Source: Seminavis robusta (lineage: Eukaryota > Bacillariophyta > Bacillariophyceae > Naviculales > Naviculaceae). Taken from it: a DNA stretch of 64,000 nucleotides. Where the stretch lies: contig CAICTM010000197.1 of the NCBI GenBank assembly GCA_903772945.1, forward strand, positions 9,411 to 73,410, in the 5' to 3' direction. Below, one piece after another: positions 55,446-64,000 of this stretch (position 1 is its first letter; the number at the start of each line of letters is the position of its first letter). The notes under the pieces were generated by a model. It did no database searches. It was not told the DNA's origin and worked only from the letters and a program-made list of their open reading frames with translations. Made by a program: the position numbers and the translations under genes.

Positions 55446-56039
55446 TTTCTTCCCAGCTAACTGTAGCTAGAATTCTAGCTAACAATAGCCAGAAATCCAA
55501 AGCCTCAATGGCGAGACAGCTCAGCCAGGGTCCTCATTTCAACTCACATCGTCCCAAACTATTGTGAGATTCAAATCATTCAATGTCACAGTGTCGACGT
55601 ACTAGCCTAGCTGGCTAGTCTTTCCGTTCCAATTGCTCGAGCAGCTATGATGCCTTCGTGGTTCTTCCTGCTACTACGATGAGCTCCGGGCATTGCAAAA
55701 TTGATGCACTCTTGATCTGTACCGCTAGCTAGCTAGCTAGTATAACGGGGTTTGGAGTCAGCGGATCATCTGCGGAAGCCAGCGAGGGCCAGGCTTCAAG
55801 CTTTTCATCTCCTTACTCAGGTCGCGGACCAGACAATGTCAAATCTATTGTGCTGCCTTGATTGGTTTCATTCCACCAGGAGACATCTTGCAGCGCTAGT
55901 AGGAAGAAGAAGGACTTCGAGAAGGCCAGCAGCAACAGTACAATCCTTCATGAATATTATATGAACAGCTTCAGAGCGTCTTGCAGCACATTCCACTTTC
56001 TTCCTCGGCAGCACACGCAACACTCGGTTCATGCCAAAC
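55446..56039. other. intergenic region
   Basis: 3' flank of the minus-strand HAT/TPR gene and the end of the duplicated relic. A run of CTAGCTAGCTAGCTAG stands at 55725-55740. No gene supported. Confidence 0.5.
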
Positions 56040-59000
56040 CTACGAAAGCTCTTTGGTTGAGTTGTTGCCAGTTGTAGTTGGAAGCAGATCACCCAGCAAG
56101 TCACCCTCGATTATGAAGCTCGAGCTAATGCTTTCTAGAGCTTCAAACGGATCCATGTCATCGTCATATTCGTCCTGAGATTGGCTACGGTCGTCGTCCA
56201 CAATTTTTTCTGCCAGTGCTGCAATGCCCTTGGGGACTTTGTTGTGTTTTCGGGCACGGATGTTGGCACCCCAGACTTGAGATGTTGATGGATTGACAGG
56301 TTGCAGGGCATTGTTGTTGAAGATTTGAGACGCCTTTTTATGCAGCTTGGCCAAGCCCTCCACGTTGAAGACTCGGGCTTCTAGCTCTGCCAGGGAATGG
56401 TAAGTTGGAGCGTGAAGCAGATTGACTTCGATTCCATTCTCGAGAATCTCTCTAGCCTATTACGCATTCAATGCATCGTGAAAACATTGTGAGACACCTC
56501 GCACAAGAGCAAAAGCCAGCCAAGCAGGAACGCCCGTCGATAGATTGATACACCACCGTTGTACGTACATTGACAATGTCACCTTTTCGGACCAAATGCT
56601 CTCCAAGCGCCCGATAGAGCTCCGCATCGGTTGGGGCGCATTCAATCCCACGTCTCAGAATGAGCCCCACCAAACCATCGTTTCCAAGGCGCTGTTCAAT
56701 GTTGGCAGCTATCAGCCAACTGGCTCCGCTTCGTTTGTTGATTGTCAATGCTTTGGTCAACAGCCGTTTTGCTGTATCGACATTATCTTCTCGCAATTCC
56801 AGCGTGGCCCAGCTTTGGTACAGGGGAACGTGACGAGGAGCCTTGCGGATCCCGGAAAAAAACAGGCTGGAATTGAGAAAGTGATGAGCAGACACAAGAT
56901 GAGTGATGATGACAGAATCCTCCGTACCCTACGGTAACTAGTCCCCCCAAAGAAGACTCACCTTCTGGCTTTGTCAACATCTCCAATCCGTCCTTCCATT
57001 GTGGCATAGGCTTGCCACAAGGAACCGTGATTGGGAGCACTCTTTACACCGCAGTCAAATAATTTCCGTGCCGTACTAATATTCCCCGCTCTCATTTCCA
57101 TGACACCCCATGCCTGCCAAGCCTGTGCATGCTTGCTATCCACCAGCACCGATCGTTCAAAGAGTTCTTGGGCAGCTTCTTGTTTTCCCAATTTTGCTTC
57201 ACAAAGTGCCGCTCCCAGCAAAAGTTGCGATGAATTTCCGTATCGATTAATGCCTTGGACAAACACTTCCAATGCCTCGGTGGGTCGATTACTGTTCAAT
57301 TCCAACATTCCCAGCGTGTGCGACAAGAAGAGAGCTCGTTCTCGATGCTGTGAATCCATTCCCACGTCATTGAGTTGTGCTTTTTGCAATCCTTTTCGGA
57401 GCGTGGCCTTGGCGGCGTCGACGTTGCCGAGAGAGAGTTCCATTTTGGCATAGCCGTGATAGATGGAAGCCGCATCGGCACATTTGGCCCGGACGCCGCG
57501 TTCAAAAATTTGTCGCGCCCCTTCTGCCGTCCCATGTTTGAGTTCTGCGGTACCATAGGCATTGTACGCCGGTCCATGTCGTGGATCCAAGAGCAATGCT
57601 TCTTCCAAGAGCCCCTTGACATAATCGTCGTACTTGTTGGTTGTTGCCGTTTTGTTGTTATTGTTGATATTGCATTTGTTGTTATTATGATTGCGAGATG
57701 GCCGTTTCAATTCTAGAAGGGCATAGGCTACCAAAGTGGGTGCTGTGGGTTCAATGGCAAGACTGGCACTGTACAAATCCCTGGCACCGGAAAAGTTTCC
57801 AACACGTTCTTCTACACTTCCGGCAGCTTGCAAGAGCTAAAGAATGAAATAAAAAACAATATAAGGTCACGAGGCAAAGCCACATGTCTTGCTGTTTACT
57901 TTCGTACGTACCATTGGATCCTTGGGATATCTTTGTATTCCCTTGGCTAAAATGATGCGTGCCTTGTCCCAGTTTCGATCCTTGACTTCGAGTTGGGCCC
58001 ATGCATTGTAGACGCGTCCTCCATCGTGATGCCGTTTTTTTGGGGCCTCGTCTGTGGCGCTGCCGGTTTGCTGTTCCATGTGCCGACAAGCATTGGCGAG
58101 AACTTTAGCCACGGCTCGTTTGGTACTTCGATTGCCCCCGTGTTGTTGACTTTTCCGTCCTTCCAGGCGCGCCAGAGCGACATGGGCAATACTGGACGTG
58201 GGATGCAGCTTTAGGGCATTTTGTATGAGTTCATGTGCGGTTTGCACATCGTCGTAATATCGTTCTTCCAACCATGCCATGGCGAGATAAACTTCGGTCT
58301 TGTCCTTGTCAGTAGTCAAGTGGGGCAAGTGCTGTTGATATAACTCGCGCGCTTCTGCTGGCAAATTCTGTGCCAAGAACAATTCTCCCAAGGAACAAAC
58401 CAAGGCCGCCGTACTGGTTCGTTCTAACGCGTGTTCCCAGAGCTGTTGGGCATGCTGTGCTTGGTTGCACTTTTTTTGTTCCATGAGTCCGTAAGCGTGG
58501 CAGACGTAGGGATTGTAAGAATCAATTTGCAAGGCTCGTTGGTAAAGATTTCTTGCCGTGTCCAAATTGCCGTGGGTTTCTTCGTAGAGCGCCCATGCTT
58601 GCCAGAGATGAATGCTCTTGGGACAACAGGCAGTGCCTCGTTCAAATGCCTGTCGGGCACTGGTGGAATTGGTGTTACTGGTAGTATTGCTAGTAGCTGA
58701 TTGTCGATGATGGGCCTGTTCTCTCCTGGCTTGCAGTCTTGCCAATCCCAAGTGACTATGGGCATCGAAAGGGTCCATCTCCAAGATTTGATGAAACTTA
58801 TGGGACGCTCGTCTCCATTGTCCTTGACGTTCCAGAGCCTTGGCCTGAAGGAACATGGATTTGACGAGATACCGTTTTCGGCTCTTGGAAAGAGGTTTCT
58901 TGTGGTGCTTTTTTTGATGGGTGTACTTGTTGCTGGTACTGCTGCTAGTAGTGGCAGCCATGCGGGGGGATATCCGTAGGGATGCAGGTACACGACCCAC

Positions 59001-59147
59001 TTGATGCACTTGTAGTATTCTCTGCCTTGTAGTAAAAGCGGTTGCCATCGGGGCACGAAGCGCAGACCCAAAGAGCAGAAAGAGCAAAATGCAGTGGATA
59101 GCAACGCCTGCGGAAATAATTGGAGGTCCTGGTAGGAGCAGCTTCAT
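56040..59147 (-). CDS. plastid-targeted HAT/TPR repeat protein, HCF107/Mbb1-like RNA maturation factor
   Basis: Minus-strand exons 59147-57912, 57836-56962, 56866-56569 and 56456-56040 give 941 residues, all junctions in frame (PKDPM|LLQAAGSV, VDKAR|SLFFSG, GDIVN|AREILENG). The N-terminus has a signal peptide (VAIHCILLFLLFGSALRA) followed by MATAFTTRQ, an A-x-A-F cleavage motif of diatom plastid presequences, and a basic Ser/Thr-rich transit-like stretch. The mature protein is a superhelix of 34-residue TPR/HAT repeats: AHSHLGLARLQ, IHLWQAWALYEETHGNLDTA, AYNAYGTAELKHG, AQAWQAWGVMEMRAGNISTA, GSLWQAYATMEGRIGDVDKA and so on, roughly 16 repeats. The W-x-x-W/Y-A-x-x-E pattern is that of the RNA-binding HAT repeats in HCF107 and Mbb1, which protect and process plastid psbB/psbH mRNA. 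The C-terminus is acidic (DEYDDDMDPFEALE). The exact RNA target is inferred only by similarity. Confidence 0.85.
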
Positions 59148-59758
59148 TGTGTTATCTCATAGATGGCACGGTAGCGATACTGATGAAAGATACGGTAGCT
59201 GATCAGGATGATAAAAATGAAAAATCTCTTTTCTTCTATGAGATGGATGGGTGGGCTTGAGCTGATGTTCTGATGTTTTTCTTTCCTGTTTGCCGCCACT
59301 GTTGCTCCTTTCAATCAATCATCACTGCGTACGCAAATCGGGCCCAGTCACGAATATCCTTCCGATACGGTATCCGTGAGTGGAAGCCAGCAAGGTCTGG
59401 ACCTGGTCGAAACGGCTACCAGATCCACGCAACGTCCAAGTTCAGCGACCACAATCCAGTGTCGTGTCAACAACCAGCATCGCATGGACAAGGATCCACA
59501 ACGAAGCAAGATATATAAAAGGCGTTGGTTATTACAAGCTCTCTCCTTCGCTCTGTCTCTTGGAACCTGACAGGAGGAACTAGTACTTTGCCTTGAGAGA
59601 GTCTCAGTTCCAGTTGGGCAATATCCAATATCCCTCAGCGAACCCCTTTGGCTTGGTTATTGTCGAGGGTCGAGTCTTATCCGGGACCGTGCACTTCCTC
59701 CATCGGCTGATACCAAGCCATAGCATACTGATCCTCTTCATTATCTCAGCATTGCAAG
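59148..59758. other. divergent promoter region
   Basis: The HAT/TPR gene (minus) and the coiled-coil gene (plus) start from opposite ends of this 611-bp stretch. It should contain both promoters and leaders. Small overlapping frames (59273-59583) show no motif. Confidence 0.55.
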
Positions 59759-62700
59759 ATGGCTGAAGATCAATCAAAGGTGAGTTGTTTCTTTAATGAT
59801 ATTTATCATGGGGGTATACGGATCTGTTAATGGATGGATCGGCCTGACCCGTGTATCTTTCCTTTGCCAATGATGATGACAATCCCACGCGATATTTAAT
59901 TCTTTTGTCTTGTCTCGTGTGTGCTGATGATAGGCCAACCGGTTTGGAGCCGGATGGGGTGGCTTTAACAACTTGCGCAAGCAAGCTCAGGAAATGGGCA
60001 CCAAGATGGGAGCTCAAATGGAGCAAGCCGCCGCGAAAAGGACACCCAACAATAGCAGTCACGGCATGAAGGTCGCTGCCGAAGCGGAAGCGGATGCGCC
60101 CGCGACGACGAAATCGGCCGCGGACGGTCACTCCAAAGAAGAGTTGCTGGCCGTGTTACAGAAAATGAACAAAAAGGTCAAGGCGCTGAGTGTCCTCCGA
60201 CAGCAATTAACCGAACGTGCCGAATCCGCCGAAACATCCAAAGCCAAATTGGTGGCGTTGCTCAAGGAAGAAATTCTACAGAATGCCATGCTGGAAGAAA
60301 ATACTGCTGCCGATGAAGCTGAACAGCTTCAAAAAGCATGGAGACAAATGGACGAAAACAATCAACTCACTCTGCAGAGTCTACAGTCGGAATTCAAAAA
60401 ACAAGCCATGGCACATCAGGAAGCTGTCAAAAAGTTACAGGCCAATGGACACGACAACAGCGGCAGTAGCGGCAGTAATGGCAATAGTAGTGGCGTGAGC
60501 AAGGAAGAAATGGAGCAAATCAAAGATCAGTACCGCAAAGATTTGCAAGATGCCATGGAGCAAATGGATAAGAAACGACAACAAGAAGTCGCAATCTTGC
60601 AAGAAAAACTAGACAAGGCGCAAGCAGCATCTAGTACAGCATCTAGTACAGGAGCAGATGCCAAAGGCGCCATTAGCGAAGAAGCACACAAGGCAGAATT
60701 GAACAAACTCAAGGGATTGGCCGCGCAGCAACTAAAAGCATTCAAAACCAAGGTTGCCACGGCACGACAATCCGAACTGGCCAAACTACGGGAGGAGTTG
60801 GGAAAAGAATCCGAACAAAAAATGACGGCCAAAGTGGCCGAGCTACAGGCTGCGCACCAACAAGAATTGCAAAATGCCACGGCCAGCAACAACAGCCAAG
60901 GTGAACAGGAAACAGCTGCCGTGAAAGAACAACTCGCAAAGGAGTACGAATCCAAAATGCAAGCCAAGCTTGCCGAGTTGAAAGCAGCACATGAGCAAGA
61001 GTTGCAGAACACCACTGCCAATAGTACCAAGCAAGCTGGTGAACAGCAAGAAGCCATCAAACAGCAACTCACGAAGGAGTTTGACGCCAAGATTGCCGAA
61101 TTGAAAGCAGCTCATCAGCAGGAGCTGCAGAACGCCACTGCCAACACTAGCCAGCAATCCGGGGAACAGCAAGAAGCTATCAAACAGCAACTCGCGCAAG
61201 CATACGAAGCCAAAATGGCGCAGCTCAAACAAACCTTGGAGCAAGACCATTCGCAGCAATTCGAAAAACTCAAACAAGCGACGACGGGACAACTTGAGGC
61301 GCTCAAGGCATCCATGATGGAATCTCACACCGCCGAAATGAACAATCTAAAAGGGCAAGCAGAAGCGGCCAAGGCTCAAGCAATCGAGGAAGCACGAAAG
61401 CAAGCGGAACTTGCTGCGAAACAGACGGTCGAACAACAAAAGCAACAAGAAATTGAATCGCTCAAACAGTCGCATCAAAGAGGCTTGGAGATGGTTAAAC
61501 AAGAGTCACAGATGCAACTGATGAAGTATACCGAAACAGCCGATGGGGCTGCCCTGGCGGCCAAGGCATCAGAGGATAAGGTCCTAACATTGCAGCAACA
61601 AATTGCCGCTCTGCAGGAGAAACATCAAAAGGATTTGGATTTGCTCAAGACCAAATCAGAAGAACAGCTCCAAAAATCCACCGAGAGTGCCAATGCTAAT
61701 TCACAAAAGGCAAAGGAATCCGAGGAGAAGGTCGCGTCATTGGAGAAGGAGGTTGGCAACCTCAAGGAAACCCACCGAAAGAGTCTCATGTTACTTCAGC
61801 AAGAGTCGCAGATGCAACTGATGAAGTTCACGGAAAATGCCGACGGCGCTAACCAGGCAGTCAAGGCATCGCAAGAACAAGTTGCATCGCTTCAACAGGA
61901 AATTGCTACCTTGACGGAAACTCATCAGAAGGAGTTCAAGCTCATGAAGCAGGAATCTCAGCTGCAGCTGACCCAACTTACAGAAAAGTCGACCACTGCG
62001 TCGGAGACTGCGAAATCATTGGAAGAAAAGGCGGCTTCTCTGCAGAAGGAAATGGAAACGGTAAAGCAGGCGCATTCATCGGAAGTGGCAAACCTTAAGC
62101 AACAGGTTGCTCTTGTGACGTCGCAAGCTGAGGAAGAGCGCCAGCAGCAAGTTCAGAAATTGGAAGCAAAACATAAAGAACAACTGAGTGAACTTTCAAA
62201 GCAGATAGAACAGGAGACGCAGGCGAAGAGTCAAGAAATCGCGACTTTGAAGCAATCCCATCAAAAGGAACTCGAGACGGTGAAGGGCAAATTGGACGCA
62301 CAGGTTAGGGAATTAACAACAAATGCCCAGCGTACTTCGCAAACAGCAAAGGCAGCGGAAGAACGAATTGTATCTCTGCTGAAGGAGATCGAAACGTTGA
62401 AGGCGCAGCATGAGGGGGACATTGGGTCGTTGAAGCAGCAGATTGAGCAGACGCGTTCAGCTATGGCAGCGCAAGGAGCAGAAGAGCAACAGCAGCGTCT
62501 ACAAGACATGGAACAATCCAATCATGCCAATCTGCAAGAGCTGACTAAAAGGAAGGATGCAGAGGTCAAAGCAAAGCAACTTGAAATGGATGCACTCAAA
62601 AAGAGTCATCAACAGGCCCTTGATGCTCTGAAGGCAGAATCTCAATCTTCTCTTGACAAGTCATCTAAGGAAGCTGAAAAAATTGCTCAAACCATCAAAG

Positions 62701-64000
62701 AATCTCAAGAAAAGATTATGACTCTTGAGAAGGATCTGACTTCATTGAAACAAAGCCACGCAGCAGAAATGACGACCAAAGAGAAAGAAGCGGAGCAGAA
62801 ACAAATCGAAGCAGTCGCCGCAGTAAAACAAAAGTTCTCGCAACAAGCCCAAGCATGGCAGAAATCTAACTCTGACACACACAAGGCCCAAATGGACAAG
62901 TTGCAAGATGAACACAAGGCGGCGTTGGCCAAGGCTGTAGACGAAACGAAAGTGGCAGGGGACCAGGAAAAGGCTGCTCTCAAGACGGAAATGGCAAAGA
63001 AGATCGCCGATGAGCAAAAGATGTTGTCACAGCTAAATTCAGAAAAGGAAGCCTTGCAAGAAAAGGAGAAATCGCTTGTTGCGAATGTCGAAAGTCTAAA
63101 CTCCCAGCTTGTGAAACTCAATGACGAGAAGGCATCGCTTGAAGCGGCAGTTCAAGACACTGGCAAGGACGCTAGCAAAGCCATGGAGGACGCTTTAGCT
63201 CGTCAACGTACTTCGTTTGAGCAGAACATAGCCGACACCAACAATCGACATGCCGAAGCGGCGAAGGCTTTGGAGGAGAAACTTGCTGTCGCGACTGATT
63301 CGCTTCAAATGCAAAAGCAACAATTGGAAGAGGTACAAGGACAATTGGCGAATGCACAAACTATCTCAACCAAGGCTGCCGCAGAGGCCGACTCCAAGGT
63401 CGACCAACTGATCTCCGAGAAGCAAAAGCTCGCCGAAGAGGTGGAGGCCCAAAAAGTAGCACTGGAAAAAATGAAGTCCGAGGCCGCAGAGCAAGCAGGA
63501 GCGAGGGAGGAGAGTCTAATGGCTGAAGTAGACAGCTTGTCCAAGAAGCTGAAGGACAATGAAACGACAGTGATCACCATGAAGCAGGAGCATGAAAAAG
63601 CGAGTTCCCAGGCTCAGGCGGAAATTGAAAAGCTTCGCCAGCAATGTAAAGCCGCGGAGGCTTCACTTCAGGCCACAGGCTCCGAAACAGCCGCGAAAGT
63701 GCAAGAATTGCAAGCTGAGATTGCCAAGGTCTCTGCGGCTTCCGAAGAGCGCATCAAGTCCGCCGTCGACGCAGCAAACGCGGAGAAGGAAAAGGATAAG
63801 ACGGCCTTGAAGACAGAAAAGGAGCAGGAAGTAGCAGAACTGAAAGCTAAGCTGGAGAAAGCCATGGAACTCATCAAGAAAATCAAAGCAACAAGTGCCA
63901 AGAAGGTTGGCGAGATTGAGAAGAGTCAAACAGCGGCAAAGCAAAAACTCGAGGAAGAAAAGACATCCCTCGAGGCTTCTGCCAAAGACTTGGAAGCTAA
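59759..64000 (+). CDS. giant coiled-coil protein, 3' end outside the window
   Basis: Exon 1 is only 59759-59779 (MAEDQSK), followed by a GTGAGT intron and exon 2 from 59934 (TAG acceptor), which stays open to the window edge: at least 1362 residues, incomplete. After ANRFGAGWGGFNNLRKQAQE the protein is almost pure heptad coiled coil, Glu/Lys/Gln/Ala-rich, interrupted by a Gly/Ser/Asn linker at about residue 180. Near-repeats of about 40 residues appear around residues 300-420 (GEQQEAIKQQL, then AAHQQELQNAT), and another set around 510-690 (KQESQMQLMKYTETADGAA, LQQESQMQLMKFTENADGA and KQESQLQLTQLTEKS). The segment LLAVLQKMNKKVKALSVLRQ resembles golgin-type tethers; a GRIP or other Golgi-targeting domain would lie beyond the edge. 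Alternatives are a cytoskeletal or centrosomal scaffold. Confidence 0.85.

Overview
The window looks like nuclear DNA of a diatom, most likely a raphid pennate; a Seminavis-type genome is my best guess, but this is inference. The reasons are as follows. Genes are split by short GT-AG introns (about 53 to 120 bases). One 5S rRNA gene is present. One protein starts with a signal peptide followed by an A-T-A-F motif, the bipartite plastid-targeting type of secondary red plastids. One gene is a CHASE receptor fused to a class III cyclase and a phosphodiesterase, an architecture typical of diatoms. Intergenic DNA is full of short palindromes (TACCGGTA, CTAGCTAG, TACTAGTA). There are no operons; the genes are independent and lie on both strands.

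Layout. 1-3.8 kb is non-coding with repeats. 3.8-7.4 kb (+) is a four-exon CHASE/cyclase/PDE receptor. 8.5-11.2 kb (-) is a probable Mediator subunit 17. 11.4-14.2 kb is a degenerate array of about 15 hairpin-containing units. 14.9-16.0 kb (-) is an unresolved, possibly broken membrane protein gene. 17.9-22.5 kb (+) is the most unusual gene: a 1519-residue membrane-anchored fusion of an IDO/PrnB-like haem domain, a P450-reductase-like flavoprotein, cytochrome b5 and an EF-hand. 22.8-24.9 kb (-) is a mitochondrial COQ8/ADCK protein. 25.3-26.4 kb (+) is a secreted SMP-30/paraoxonase-like propeller. 26.4-29.2 kb is non-coding with a 19-bp minisatellite. Then come a small membrane protein (29.2 kb), the 5S rRNA (30.2 kb), a Golgi-type glycosyltransferase (30.9-32.9 kb, -), two zinc-ribbon proteins (33.7-34.8 kb, - and 36.4-36.7 kb, +), a calcium-regulated kinase that has lost its catalytic Asp (37.1-38.9 kb, -) and a large serine-rich protein with repeated W-S-S motifs (39.9-42.4 kb, -).

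The second half starts with a 3.4-kb gap holding an intact foldback MITE with a perfect 8-bp target duplication. It is followed by a serine/threonine kinase with a 31-nt micro-exon (45.8-47.6 kb, +), a DUF2135-like protein with a duplicated flanking module (47.9-49.3 kb, -), a SnoaL/NTF2-like protein (49.9 kb, +), the splicing factor RBM22/SLT11 (50.7-52.0 kb, -), an exostosin-type glycosyltransferase (52.5-54.4 kb, +), a 489-bp-period tandem duplication of a decayed coding fragment, a plastid-directed HAT/TPR RNA-maturation protein (56.0-59.1 kb, -) and the first 1360 or so codons of a giant coiled-coil protein that runs off the end (59.8 kb to the edge, +).

The genes do not form one pathway. 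Cyclic nucleotide and Ca2+ signalling recur (receptor cyclase/PDE, EF-hand oxygenase fusion, CDPK-like pseudokinase, protein kinase, myristoylated zinc-ribbon protein), beside housekeeping functions (Mediator, splicing, ubiquinone synthesis, plastid RNA processing, glycosylation). Exon borders below were placed by hand from GT-AG sites, reading frame and motif continuity. Most multi-exon models close in frame with family motifs rebuilt across the junctions; exceptions are flagged.
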